A stretch of DNA of 64,000 bases from Phycisphaerae bacterium (lineage in GTDB: Bacteria > Planctomycetota > Phycisphaerae > Phycisphaerales > SM1A02), in assembly GCA_016795065.1 (NCBI GenBank), contig JAEUIU010000051.1:1-64000 (forward strand), written 5' to 3'. Shown in pieces: positions 11,435 through 20,129 of the stretch. The position numbers and the translations under genes are program-made. The notes beneath the pieces are model-generated. The model was not told the DNA's origin. It saw only the letters and a list, made by a program, of their open reading frames with translations, and did not search any database. Within the stretch, counting starts at the first letter, position 1; each line of letters opens with the position of its first letter.

Positions 11435-11920
11435 ATGAAGCCTCTTCTCCGCATCGCACTCCCGCTTTCGCTCGCCTTCTGCTCGCTCGCCCTGACCGGA
11501 TGCGCAGCCGACGCCCGAACCGCATCGCCGGTTGCCCCCGGTGCCGTTGCCGGCTCGATGCTCTGCCCGATCAGCGGCGAGCCGGTGAGCGAGGCGAGCC
11601 CGAACGCCCTCTACGGCATCTACCCCGTCTACTGCTCGACGATTGCCGACGCGAAGCAGTTTGCAAGCCTCTCCCCGTCGAAGCGAGCCGCTGCGGCCGC
11701 GGAGCAGGTCCTACCTCAGAAGCGGATCGCTAATCGCACTTGCCCGCTGAGCGGCGAAACGCTGACCGCCGCCGCAGCGCCGGTGACGTACGAGGGCGTG
11801 ATCATCGGCTTCGCGAGCGTCGCCGACGCCAACCAGTTCGGTAGTCTCGCCAAGGGCAAGAAGGCCGAGATGATCGCCGCATGGCGTGCCAACGGCGAAC
11901 CGACGCTGCCGGCCAACTGA
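11435..11920 (+). CDS. Lipoprotein with two CPxSGE motifs
   Basis: The start MKPLLRIALPLSLAFCSLAL leads into a lipobox LTGC, and AAAGGAC lies just upstream. The mature part (about 135 residues) has two similar halves. The first starts LCPISGEPVS and contains YGIYPVYCSTIADAKQF; the second starts TCPLSGETLT and contains TYEGVIIGFASVADANQF. Each half ends in a Lys/Ala-rich helix. The CPxSGE plus aromatic Cys/Phe pattern resembles YHS/TRASH metal-binding domains, but the second copy has lost the second cysteine (YCS becomes FAS). A periplasmic metal-binding or sensing role is inferred, not shown. It is monocistronic. Confidence 0.75.
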   Translation: MKPLLRIALPLSLAFCSLALTGCAADARTASPVAPGAVAGSMLCPISGEPVSEASPNALYGIYPVYCSTIADAKQFASLSPSKRAAAAAEQVLPQKRIANRTCPLSGETLTAAAAPVTYEGVIIGFASVADANQFGSLAKGKKAEMIAAWRANGEPTLPAN

Positions 11921-12003
11921 ATCGGACAACACCCAAGCACAGGGCATGACGGCGTTCGCGCACGGCGTGGACGCCGTCATCGCTTGCAGGGAGCCACCAT
12001 TGC

Positions 12004-13782
12004 TTACGCCGTGCCTTCCATCCATGCGTCGGCGCAGCGACCGCCCCACTGTCGCTCCGCCTCGACCATGCCGCTGGAGCGCTGTCGATAGGTCCCGATC
12101 CACTTGTGGTCATGCACGGCGCGAATGGCCTCCAGCAGCCGCTCAACATCGGCGCGGTCGTTGTAGATGCCGAAGCTCGCTCGCACCGCGCTGGGTGGGG
12201 TCTCTCCAGCGATGGTGAAGCCGCCTTGGTTTCGCATCAGGTTGGCGGCGTGCACGTGGGCGCAGAACCGCCCGTTGCGGACCGCGACCCCGAACTCCTC
12301 ACCCAACACGGCGGCGGTGAGCATGTCATTCACGCCATCGACGTTGAAGGTGATGATGCCGACGCGCTCGTCAAGCGCATCAGGGCCGTAGAGCGTCATG
12401 CCCCCCATCGCCTTGAGCGCGGGCCAGGCGATGCGCATCAGTTCCAGTTCGTGCTCACGAACGCGCTGCATGCCGACGGTGCTGAGGTAACGGAGCATCT
12501 CGGCGAATGCGATGGCGCCGGCGATGTTCGGCGTCCCGCCCTGATGGCGATCGGGGCTGTGCAGGAACTCGGCGCCACCCTCGGTCACCGTCGCCGCCGT
12601 GCCGCCGCCGGGCATGTAGGGCTCGGCAGCATCGAGGATCGCCCGTTTCGCGTACACGAACCCGATGCCGAAGGGGGCATAGGCCTTGTGGCCGGCGGTG
12701 ATAAGGAAGTCAATCGATTCGGCCGGGTCGCCGGCCCGCACGTCGATCGGCACGTGGGCGACAAGTTGGGCCGCGTCAACGGCGATGAGCGCCCCGTGTT
12801 CGTGGGCTAGCCTCGCCAAGCGGCGGAGTGGAGGCATCCATCCGGTGACGTTGGCCGCGCCGCAGACCGAGAGGAGCTTGATCCGCTCCCGACGGAAGAG
12901 CTCCTCGACATGGTCAAGGTCGAGCCGTCCCTCATGCGTGATCCTCGCTCGGACCACCTCGCCGCGCCGCCGGTGGGTCAGGTCATTGGAGTGATGCTCG
13001 AGGTCGGTGACCATCACCTTGCCGGGCAAGTGGGCAACGGCGTGGGCGACGAGGTCGCAGCCTTGGGTCGTGTTTGCGGTGAAGACGACGCAGCCTTCAT
13101 TCAGGTTGCCGCCGACGAATTCGGAACAGGTGTGGAACGCCCGATCGAAACGGTCGGTTGCAGCCCGGGCGAGGGCGTAGGTCGCCCGATGGACGTTGGC
13201 GTATTCGCGCTCGAGGAACTGCGCGTAGGCCCGCACCACCGTCGACGGCGGATGGGTGCTCGCCGCGTGATCGAGATAGACGAGCGAACGTTCGACGCCG
13301 CTCGCGGTGCGAACCACCCGACCGGTGATGCCGAAGTCGGCGCGGATCGACGCCCAATCGCCGTGGTCAACGCCACCAGGCTCACCCCCAGCGCCGCTCA
13401 CCATCGGTAGTGCCGCGGCCTTGCACGCCTCGATACCGCCGGCAACGCTCACGACGTTGCGGTAGCCCATGCGGGCGAGGGTGTCAGCGGCGAGGGCACT
13501 TCGCTTTCCGGTCTGGCAGTACAGGGCGATCCGATCGTTCGCCCCGGCCATGGCGGCGATGCCCTTCTCGAGCCCGCCGCGAGGCACGTTGATGGCACCC
13601 GTGACATGCCCTTCCGCGAACTCCCATGGCTCGCGAACGTCGAGGAGCTTGGGAGCTCCTGCCTGTCCAAGCGCCTCCCGCAATGCCGCGGGGCCCATCT
13701 CGGTGATACGGCCTCGCGTTTCGGCGCAGAGTTCGTCGAAGGAACGGACGTGTGCGTTCGGCGGCGTGCTGATCGTGCTCAC
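12004..13782 (-). CDS. Rhodanese-cysteine desulfurase-like (class V aminotransferase) fusion
   Basis: A 592-residue two-domain protein. Residues about 25-125 form a rhodanese domain with LLDVREPWEFAEGHV and active-site C89 in the loop CQTGKRS. Residues about 165-580 form a PLP-dependent class V aminotransferase: VYLDHAASTHPP, TANTTQGCDLVAHAV, DLEHHSND, and the PLP lysine K366 in TAGHKAYAPFG. C507 (NGRFCAH) is placed like the catalytic Cys of SufS-type desulfurases. A plausible job is moving sulfur from cysteine to the fused rhodanese, as a persulfide carrier. The gene stands alone; no suf or isc genes are adjacent. Confidence 0.85.
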   Translation of the reverse strand: MSTISTPPNAHVRSFDELCAETRGRITEMGPAALREALGQAGAPKLLDVREPWEFAEGHVTGAINVPRGGLEKGIAAMAGANDRIALYCQTGKRSALAADTLARMGYRNVVSVAGGIEACKAAALPMVSGAGGEPGGVDHGDWASIRADFGITGRVVRTASGVERSLVYLDHAASTHPPSTVVRAYAQFLEREYANVHRATYALARAATDRFDRAFHTCSEFVGGNLNEGCVVFTANTTQGCDLVAHAVAHLPGKVMVTDLEHHSNDLTHRRRGEVVRARITHEGRLDLDHVEELFRRERIKLLSVCGAANVTGWMPPLRRLARLAHEHGALIAVDAAQLVAHVPIDVRAGDPAESIDFLITAGHKAYAPFGIGFVYAKRAILDAAEPYMPGGGTAATVTEGGAEFLHSPDRHQGGTPNIAGAIAFAEMLRYLSTVGMQRVREHELELMRIAWPALKAMGGMTLYGPDALDERVGIITFNVDGVNDMLTAAVLGEEFGVAVRNGRFCAHVHAANLMRNQGGFTIAGETPPSAVRASFGIYNDRADVERLLEAIRAVHDHKWIGTYRQRSSGMVEAERQWGGRCADAWMEGTA

Positions 13783-13871
13783 AAGCCGATTGTACAGGTG
13801 GTGGATTCAAACCCGTCGAGCCACAGCGATCGAAATGCACAGCGGCGGGTGAGCTCGCATACACAGCGCTG

Positions 13872-13901
13872 AAAAAGAGAGACCTCGCAGTTAGGCCTCT
13901 C
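13872..13901 (-). terminator. Intrinsic terminator of the 13935 gene
   Basis: Read on the minus strand: GAGAGGCC, a 9-base loop, GGTCTCTC, then TTTTT. The stem is 8 bp with one G-U pair. It starts 33 bp after the stop of the 14789-13935 gene. The loop contains a CCTAAC hexamer. Confidence 0.75.
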
Positions 13902-13934
13902 ATGTGCATTTTCTTGCGGTCGCCGTCGGTAGGC

Positions 13935-14789
13935 TCAGCTGCGGCGCCGAACTGCCCTGCGGTTTCCGATCACCGGCGGGACCAGCAATCGCTGACCTGG
14001 CTTTTGGGACTGCGGGCCGCTCGCCGCTGGCTTTTGTCCTGTGGCCGCCTGGGCAATACGTTCCTGCCACTGATGGATGCGCTCGCGGACCTGCTGGACC
14101 TGCTTCGCGTTGGCCCCCTGAAGGAGCGATGCGGCCATCGCGTTCGCTTCCCTGAACTTGCGGATGCCCAGCTTTTGGCTCTGAACATCGACCACGATGT
14201 CGGCGACGCCGAACCCGGCGGTGATCTCCAGCGCGGCCAAGAACTCCGGATCTTGCGGGGACTTGCCCTGCTGGAGCATGGCTCCCACGCCGCGGCAAGC
14301 GGTGAAGACGTAGTCCTCGTTGACAAGCCGATTCGCCTGGATTGACTGAGACAGCTTCGCCAACATCTCCTTCGGTTGCGGGAAGACGCGAATCGGTTGG
14401 TTGTTGACCAGGATGGTGCGCTGCTGAACGTTGGCAAGCGCCGCAACATAGGCTCGACCGGTCTCGCATGCGGCGAGCGCCATCGCGCCTTCTCCGCCTC
14501 GCGCCGCCTCGGTATCCGTCACTTCGGAGAGGCTGACCGTGTTGGCGTCGAAGTCGTAGTCGATCTTGCCGACGCCGAGGTCATGCAGTGCCCACAAGAC
14601 GGTCTGGGCGACGGTGTCCCCGATCTTCTGCCCCTGCTTCAGGGCGTCGATGAGGACCGTCCCGACCGTCTGGCGAATCGAGGCGTCGGGCCGAAGCCGG
14701 CTGAACGCAATCTCGGTGAAGCGCTGAAAGTCCTTCAGGGACGATTCGCGAAGATGGACGGTTTCGCCGTTGATGACGATGGAAGCCAT
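13935..14789 (-). CDS. Conserved-looking protein of unknown function
   Basis: The ATG at 14789 has GGAG eight bases upstream and gives 284 residues starting MASIVINGETVHLRESSLKD. A longer frame running through to 15521 is rejected because it lies antisense to purE. The protein is soluble and mostly helical by eye, with a small N-terminal beta segment, a middle part (GKIDYDFDANTVSLSEV) and a basic, Gln/Pro-rich tail (about 235-284: QQVRERIHQWQERIAQAATG, ending RRAVRRRS). I recognise no family. It is divergent from purE with 171 bp between them and is followed by its own terminator. Confidence 0.75.
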   Translation of the reverse strand: MASIVINGETVHLRESSLKDFQRFTEIAFSRLRPDASIRQTVGTVLIDALKQGQKIGDTVAQTVLWALHDLGVGKIDYDFDANTVSLSEVTDTEAARGGEGAMALAACETGRAYVAALANVQQRTILVNNQPIRVFPQPKEMLAKLSQSIQANRLVNEDYVFTACRGVGAMLQQGKSPQDPEFLAALEITAGFGVADIVVDVQSQKLGIRKFREANAMAASLLQGANAKQVQQVRERIHQWQERIAQAATGQKPAASGPQSQKPGQRLLVPPVIGNRRAVRRRS

Positions 14790-14960
14790 GGTTACTCCGT
14801 TCCGACAGCGGCAGATCGCCCGACGCATGCGGGCGCAGGACGCACTCGATCCCGGATGAAGGCGAGATTGGAAGGGAATCGGCTCACCGCCGATGCCGCT
14901 CGCGTCCGGGCGAGGAAAGGTCCGACATCGTAGCGGAACGGCGTTCGTTACCATCCCCGT

Positions 14961-15518
14961 ATGCATCCCGACGCTGCCGCTTCTTCCCAGTCCGCGTCGA
15001 CGGCGGTTCCGCTCGTCGGCGTGATTATGGGCTCCCAGAGCGACTGGGAGACCATGCGACACGCTGCCGAAACGCTCACCCACCTCGGCGTTTCCCATGA
15101 GTGCCGCGTGGTCAGCGCCCACCGCACCCCGGATCTCCTCTTCGAATACGCCTCGGCGGCCCACGGACGGGGACTGCGGGTGATCATCGCCGGAGCCGGG
15201 GGAGCGGCCCACCTGCCCGGCATGTGCGCTGCGAAAACCACACTGCCTGTCCTGGGCGTACCGGTCGAGAGCAAGGCCCTGCACGGCGTCGACAGCCTTC
15301 TCTCCATCGTCCAGATGCCGGGCGGCGTGCCCACCGCGACCTTCGCGATCGGCAAGGCGGGGGCGATCAACGCCGCCCTCTTCGCAGCGTCGGTCCTCGG
15401 CCACACCCATCCGGCGATCGCACGGGCCTATGAACTCTTCCGCCGCGGCCAGACCGAACAGGTGTTGGCGAACCCGACGCCCGGCGCTATGGACAGCGCG
15501 ACGGAGCGGCACGCCTAA
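14961..15518 (+). CDS. purE: PurE, N5-carboxyaminoimidazole ribonucleotide mutase
   Basis: A 185-residue class I PurE. It contains [14 protein letters not shown], the SAHRTPD motif with the catalytic His, the glycine-rich [13 protein letters not shown] loop, [20 protein letters not shown] and [17 protein letters not shown]. It converts N5-CAIR to CAIR in purine synthesis. About 18 extra residues precede the conserved core, so a start slightly downstream cannot be excluded. It is followed after 21 bp by purK. The stop TAA lies in a CCTAAC hexamer. Confidence 0.96.
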   Translation: MHPDAAASSQSASTAVPLVGVIMGSQSDWETMRHAAETLTHLGVSHECRVVSAHRTPDLLFEYASAAHGRGLRVIIAGAGGAAHLPGMCAAKTTLPVLGVPVESKALHGVDSLLSIVQMPGGVPTATFAIGKAGAINAALFAASVLGHTHPAIARAYELFRRGQTEQVLANPTPGAMDSATERHA

Positions 15519-15539
15519 CACAGCGCCCGAACGGGCAAC

Positions 15540-16697
15540 ATGACACCCTCACTGGAAAGCGACGCGAACACCATGCTCATCGGAGTCGTTGGCGGCGGAC
15601 AGCTCGGGCGCATGATCGCCCTCGCGGGCATTCCGCTTGGCTATCGATTCCGTTTCCTGGATCCCTCGACGGACTGCCCTGCAGCCGCGGTGGGCGAAGT
15701 GTTATGTGGCGCGTATGACGACGAAGTCGCCCTTGGTCGCCTGACCGAGGGAGCGATGGCGGCAACGTACGAGTTCGAGAACGTCCCCGCCCGGGCGGCC
15801 CGCTATCTCGACCGTCACACGCGACTGGCGCCTCCGGCACATTCACTCGCCGTGGCCCAGGATCGCATCGCCGAGAAGGACTTCTTCCGGGAGTGCGGCG
15901 TGCCGGTGCAGAAGTACCGGGCCGTCGGAACGGAGGAGGAACTGGACGCGGCGATCCGCGACGTCGGCGTGCCGGGAGTGCTCAAGACGCGACGGCTCGG
16001 CTACGACGGAAAGGGACAGGTCGTGATTCGCGAAGGAAGCAGCGCCGCAGCGGCGTGGGCGTCTCTTGCTCACGTGCCCTGCATCTATGAGGCCTTCGTG
16101 CCGTTCGAACGCGAGGTCTCGATCGTCGCCACCCGCGGGCGCGGCGGTTCGTTCGTGGCCCACCCGCTCATTCGCAACGTGCATCGCGAGGGAATCCTGC
16201 GGGTGTCGATCGCTCCGGATCCCGACGCCAACCATGCCCTGCGCCGCGCCGCCGAAGGGTACGTGCGGGCGATCGCGGAACAGCTCAACCACGTCGGAAC
16301 GCTGGCGGTCGAGTTCTTCGTGACCAGGGAGGGGCTCGTCGCCAACGAGATGGCCCCGCGCGTCCACAACTCAGGCCACTGGACAATCGAGGGTGCCGTC
16401 ACCAGCCAGTTCGAGAACCACGTGCGGGCCGTCGCCGGCCTGCCCTTAGGCTCCGCCGACGTGCGCGGCGCGGCGGCGATGGTGAACCTGATCGGCACCG
16501 TGCCCGACGTGCACGAACTGTTAGACGTTCCCGGCGCCCACGTGCACCTCTACGGCAAGGAGCCGAAGCCGGGCCGCAAGCTCGGCCACGTGACCGTCGT
16601 GGCCCGCGACCACGACGAGCTGATGCCCTGCGTGGAGCGGCTGCGCGAGTTGGCGGGTGAGGTGGTTCAGCCGGCGACGGCGAGCGAACTCGGCTGA
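15540..16697 (+). CDS. purK: PurK, N5-carboxyaminoimidazole ribonucleotide synthase
   Basis: A 385-residue ATP-grasp enzyme. It starts with IGVVGGGQLGRM, then FLDPSTDCPAAAVGEV, an ATP-grasp core (LKTRRLGYDGKGQ, IYEAFVPFEREVSIVATRG) and the C-terminal NEMAPRVHNSGHWTIEGA motif. It makes N5-CAIR from AIR, ATP and bicarbonate, the step before PurE. An alternative start at 15573 (MLIGVV) would drop 11 non-conserved residues. The 3' end overlaps the convergent methyltransferase gene by 31 bp. It uses three TTA leucine codons, including the only one in the window not followed by G (15704). Confidence 0.96.
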   Translation: MTPSLESDANTMLIGVVGGGQLGRMIALAGIPLGYRFRFLDPSTDCPAAAVGEVLCGAYDDEVALGRLTEGAMAATYEFENVPARAARYLDRHTRLAPPAHSLAVAQDRIAEKDFFRECGVPVQKYRAVGTEEELDAAIRDVGVPGVLKTRRLGYDGKGQVVIREGSSAAAAWASLAHVPCIYEAFVPFEREVSIVATRGRGGSFVAHPLIRNVHREGILRVSIAPDPDANHALRRAAEGYVRAIAEQLNHVGTLAVEFFVTREGLVANEMAPRVHNSGHWTIEGAVTSQFENHVRAVAGLPLGSADVRGAAAMVNLIGTVPDVHELLDVPGAHVHLYGKEPKPGRKLGHVTVVARDHDELMPCVERLRELAGEVVQPATASELG

Positions 16698-17437
16698 GCG
16701 AGCAGCCGCCCACGGGTGGTCTCGACGGCCCGGTCGCTGATGTCGAAACCGATCGCGCTGCGGCCTGCCTCGACCGCAGCGACCAGCGTGGTTCCGCTGC
16801 CGCAGAAGGGATCGAGCACCGTGCCACCCTCGGGTGAGCACGCCCGAACCAGCATCGACAGGAGCGCCAGCGGCTTTTGCGTCGGATAGCCGACCCGCTC
16901 GAGGGCCAGGTTGTTCAGGCTCGGGATGTCGAGGACGTCGGTCGCCTTCTTCATCATCCCCCGCATCCGCTGGCTGGTCGCGGGCACCCGCGGGACGTCG
17001 AAGTGGTAGTCCTCGGTCTTGGCGTAGAAGAGGATGTCGTCGTGCTTTTTCGCGAACGAGCGCGGGCTCGATCCGCCGAGGCCATAGCTCCACACGAGGT
17101 GGTTCACGAACATCTCGGGGCCGAACAGGTCATCCAGCAGGCACCGGACGCGATGGCTCGAGCGCCAATCGCAATGGACGAGAATCGAGCCGGTCGGGCG
17201 CAGGACGCGATGGCATTCGGTCAATCGCCGTCCGAGGAAGTCAAGGTAAGCGTCCATCGACGCGAACCGGTCGGCGAACTCGCCGGCGGTCCCCCGCTGA
17301 GGCTTGCCGGTGTTGAACGGCGGATCGAGGTACACGAGGTCGACGCTGGCGTCGTCCTCGGCGCGCAGGAGATCCAGGCAGTCACCTAACGCGACGCGCG
17401 CGTTGCGTCCACAAACCTCGCTCGGTCGTTCGGGCAT
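16667..17437 (-). CDS. Orphan DNA methyltransferase (N6-adenine or N4-cytosine, beta type)
   Basis: A 256-residue amino-methyltransferase. The catalytic motif IV DPPF appears early (VDLVYLDPPFNTGK, about residue 33) and the SAM-binding motif FCGSGTT late (VLDPFCGSGTTLVAAVEAG, about residue 210), the permuted beta order. Central motifs such as YPTQKPLALL are present. No restriction endonuclease gene is adjacent, so it looks solitary and may act in regulation or chromosome marking rather than defence. The target sequence is unknown. Its last 31 bp overlap purK on the other strand. Leu-Gly near the N-terminus is encoded TTA GGT. Confidence 0.88.
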   Translation of the reverse strand: MPERPSEVCGRNARVALGDCLDLLRAEDDASVDLVYLDPPFNTGKPQRGTAGEFADRFASMDAYLDFLGRRLTECHRVLRPTGSILVHCDWRSSHRVRCLLDDLFGPEMFVNHLVWSYGLGGSSPRSFAKKHDDILFYAKTEDYHFDVPRVPATSQRMRGMMKKATDVLDIPSLNNLALERVGYPTQKPLALLSMLVRACSPEGGTVLDPFCGSGTTLVAAVEAGRSAIGFDISDRAVETTRGRLLAQPSSLAVAG

Positions 17438-17487
17438 GCGAGGTCTTCATCGGTGCGAGCCGCCTTGCGGCATCAGAGTTGGGCCGA

Positions 17488-17618
17488 TTCACCGCAGAGG
17501 CGCGGAGAACGCCTAGGCCCGATGGAGCAATCGAAAAAGGGGCTGCGCGACCTCGGTCGCGCGGCCCCTTGAATTCTCTCTGCGTCAGGCACCGCGTCCT
17601 CCGCGCCTCTGCGGTGAA
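17488..17618. repeat. Nested palindromic repeat (CACCGCAGAGGCGCGGAG type)
   Basis: A 25-base left arm (17488-17512, TTCACCGCAGAGGCGCGGAG plus AACGC) is the inverted copy of 17594-17618 with one mismatch. A second hairpin lies inside (17539-17568). Palindromes built on ACCGCAGAG-GCGxAGAG are, from general knowledge, dispersed intergenic repeats in many genomes; I see only one copy here. It fills the gap between the recombinase and the methyltransferase. Confidence 0.75.
17534..17568 (-). terminator. Intrinsic terminator of the recombinase gene
   Basis: On the minus strand a 14-bp GC stem (GGGGCCGCGCGACC / GGTCGCGCAGCCCC, 2-base loop, one G-U) is followed by TTTTT. It lies about 78 bp after the recombinase stop and inside the nested palindrome. 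Confidence 0.75.
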
Positions 17619-17645
17619 CACGCCCCGACGAGCCAACTACCAAAC

Positions 17646-18632
17646 TCAGCTCGCTTCAGCCCGAGGGTGGGCCTTGTCGTAGGCGTCGCGCATCCGCTGC
17701 GAGGTCAGGTGCGTATACACCTGGGTGCTCGACAGCGACTGGTGACCGAGGAGTTCCTGCACCGAGCGGAGGTCGGCGCCGTTGTCCAGAAGGTGCGTCG
17801 CGAAGCTGTGGCGGATGGTGTGCGGCGAGATATCTGGGTCGAGGCCGACCTGGGTCAGGTACTTCGAGACCTTGCGGCGGACCGAGCGGCTGGAAAGCCG
17901 GGTCCCGTGCTTGTTGACGAAGAGCGGCGCGTCGGGATCGGCGGCCAGTCCGGCCTTTGCGAGTTCGCCATCGAGCATCTGGACGTAGTGGCGCAGGGCG
18001 CCCAAGGCATGGCTTCCGAGCGGGACGACACGTTCGCGCCTTCCCTTGCCGCGGATGATGATCGATTCGCCGGCGTCGTTCACGTCAGCACGGTTGATGC
18101 CAACGACCTCGCTCACGCGAATACCCGTCGAGTAGAGGGTCTCGAGGATCGCGCGGTCGCGGGCACCAAGAAGATCGCGGTCGTCGGGAGCCGAGAGCAG
18201 TCGCTCGACCTGATCGACGGTGATCGCCTTCGGCAGGCGCTTGGCCTGCTTCGGAGTCCGGATCATCAGCATCGGGTTGTTCGCGACGAGGCTGCGCTTT
18301 TCCATCCACTTGTGGAAAGAACGAAGCGTCGCGATCTTGCGGGCCATCGTCGCCGCCGAGTAGTTCTGTTCGCCCATCTTGGCGAGGAAGCCGCGGATGG
18401 TGTCCAGGTCGGCAAGGAGGATCTTCGCGGTCACCGTGTTGGACTTGGTGTCACGCTTGTCGCAGGCCGACTTCTCGGCGGCCTCGTCATGCTTGATGCC
18501 GAAGTGCTCCACGAGGAAGTCGCTGTACTGCCGGAGGTCGAGGCCATAGCACCGCGAGGTGTACGGGCTGAAGTGCCGCTCGTCGATCAGGTACGAGAGG
18601 AACATCTGGACGATCGGGAGATTGTCATGCAT
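17646..18632 (-). CDS. Tyrosine recombinase, XerC/XerD-like
   Basis: A 328-residue integrase-family protein. The N-terminal SAM-like core-binding domain (about 1-120) includes the XerC-like FLSYLIDERHFSPYTSRCYG. The catalytic domain carries the full set: Arg in STGIRVSEVVGI, Lys in IRGKGRRERVVPLG, HxxR in SPHTIRHSFATHLL, the second His in LLGHQSLSST, and Tyr in TQVYTHL. It contains a short Lys/Asp-rich insert (about 50-68) that is not typical. Chromosome dimer resolution is the likely job because the context is not a mobile element, but a second Xer partner is not in the window. Confidence 0.85.
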   Translation of the reverse strand: MHDNLPIVQMFLSYLIDERHFSPYTSRCYGLDLRQYSDFLVEHFGIKHDEAAEKSACDKRDTKSNTVTAKILLADLDTIRGFLAKMGEQNYSAATMARKIATLRSFHKWMEKRSLVANNPMLMIRTPKQAKRLPKAITVDQVERLLSAPDDRDLLGARDRAILETLYSTGIRVSEVVGINRADVNDAGESIIIRGKGRRERVVPLGSHALGALRHYVQMLDGELAKAGLAADPDAPLFVNKHGTRLSSRSVRRKVSKYLTQVGLDPDISPHTIRHSFATHLLDNGADLRSVQELLGHQSLSSTQVYTHLTSQRMRDAYDKAHPRAEAS

Positions 18633-19082
18633 GGCGTGCGATCCCCTTCTCTGGGGCGGTGTGATCTGACGGGCGTCGTGCGGCGCGTTCGCGCTGCATC
18701 CGAACGTGACAGTGGGATGGTGGGATGTGGTGTTGATCGGATCCGCGAGGATCCGAGCCGCCTTCTCGACGAGTCGAGCCGGTCGGCATGACCATCAGGG
18801 CGGTGGTGCCAGTCGACGTCCTGTCGGCTGCACCGCTCAATGGTCCTCTCGCTATCGGTCGTTCGGTCCGCGGAGTTGAATCCCTTTATTGGACGCCCGA
18901 AAAGTTCCGCGAATCGGGCATTCGTCCAAGGTCGTCGCCATCGCCGGCGAGGGATATCGGGCCGTTTGTTCCGAGAAAGTCAAGGAGAACGGCCGCGCCA
19001 AGTCAACCGGAAGGCGTCGCCTTCGGAGCGAATAGCTCGGGGAGCGCCCATTCCTTCGACCGACCTTCCGACGGGCCGTTGG
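18633..19082. other. Gene-poor stretch without a recognisable gene
   Basis: 450 bp between the XerC-like gene and the next minus-strand gene. Open frames here have no family features. Small structures are CGGATCC-gcga-GGATCCG (18738-18755) and a bulged stem formed by GGACGCCCGA (18891-18900) with TCGGGC...CGTCC (18914-18927), which may end transcription of the upstream lipoprotein gene. The promoter of the recombinase must lie here. Confidence 0.4.
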
Positions 19083-19883
19083 TCACTGCCCCGAGGCGGC
19101 CGCGGCAGCCTCCGCGTTCGCAACTTCCGCCCGCTCGGCCCGCTGGGCTGCCTCGGAACTCAGGAGTTCACCTACCACCTCGTGGGCCACGAAGCGGGTG
19201 TAACTGGTCATGGTGGTGGTGTAGACCTGGGCTCGGAGCCCGGATTTGGGGTTGTGGCGACCGGCGGCGTAGACGGCGACGCGCTGGAGCACCCCGTGAT
19301 TGCTGGCGTCGAAGATCCCTGACGCCTGTGACGACGGCCCGAGGCGCGCCTGGTCAGGCTGCCCACGATCGGTCACGGCCATGGTGAGTTCGCCGACGTC
19401 GGTCGCGGCCGGTGCCGCCTGATCGGTGGTGTAGAGCTGGGCGGCAATGCCAAGCTTGAGCGGTTGATAGGGGTCGTAGGCGGTGATCGAGCCGACCACC
19501 AGGCCGTCGACCTGAAGCACCCGCATGAGCCCACGGGCTTCGCCATCGGTCCGAATGGACGAGAGTCCCATCGAGCGCATGGCCGCGATGCTTCGGTTGA
19601 GCGGGACGCAGCGAATGCCTTCGACGGCCTCGATTTCGGCGATGAAATCGTCGGACATGGCCAGCGTGTCGATGGTCGTCACGCCGCTTTCGTTGGCGAG
19701 GGGGACCAATGCCCAAGTGCGTTCGGCACCCCACGGGCTTTGGTGCTCGACGGGCGTCGTGAGCTTCTCGTCGCTCGCGCAACCGAGCGGAAGCGCCAGC
19801 GCTACGAGCAGGAGGGCTCCGAGCAGCCCGGTGCGTTCTTGGAACCCGCGCCCTCTGCCCACTCGATGGTCTTGCTGCTGCAC
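19083..19883 (-). CDS. Putative lipoprotein, CsgG/LpoB/FlgO-like
   Basis: I chose GTG at 19883 because AGGAGG lies 7 bases upstream, although the frame is open to 19967. This gives 266 residues: a basic N-terminus, a hydrophobic stretch (TGLLGALLLVALALPL) and lipobox LPLGC. The mature domain has WALVPLANESGVTTID, EAVEGIRCVPLNRSIAAM and VDGLVVGSITAYDPYQPLKL, the layout of CsgG-related lipoproteins that compute a 'name-plus-number' fold. The C-terminus is Ala/Glu rich. It is an envelope lipoprotein of unknown partner; the family placement is by pattern only. It appears monocistronic. Confidence 0.65.
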   Translation of the reverse strand: MQQQDHRVGRGRGFQERTGLLGALLLVALALPLGCASDEKLTTPVEHQSPWGAERTWALVPLANESGVTTIDTLAMSDDFIAEIEAVEGIRCVPLNRSIAAMRSMGLSSIRTDGEARGLMRVLQVDGLVVGSITAYDPYQPLKLGIAAQLYTTDQAAPAATDVGELTMAVTDRGQPDQARLGPSSQASGIFDASNHGVLQRVAVYAAGRHNPKSGLRAQVYTTTMTSYTRFVAHEVVGELLSSEAAQRAERAEVANAEAAAAASGQ

Positions 19884-20129
19884 GCTGTGGCCTCCTGCCA
19901 TGCTCGACGGACCGGCACCGGTCGCTCGTCGATCTTCCGTGTCCCAGGCCGCCATTCGGGTGGACAATCCCCGCTCGGCCGCCCGCGATTCGCCACGGGC
20001 ATCGCAACCATCGGAGAAACGCCTCCGTCGCGTGCACTTTCGAGGGCCGAAGTCACCCGCCGGGAACCGGAGGAGCCTCCCTCGCGGATCCGGACCCGAC
20101 TCGATCGCCTTCTGATCGTGACCCTGCCG

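Noticed and set aside
19464-20129. Long plus-strand frame upstream of 20130
   Set aside because: It is antisense to the lipoprotein gene, including its lipobox; only the part after 20130 lies outside it.
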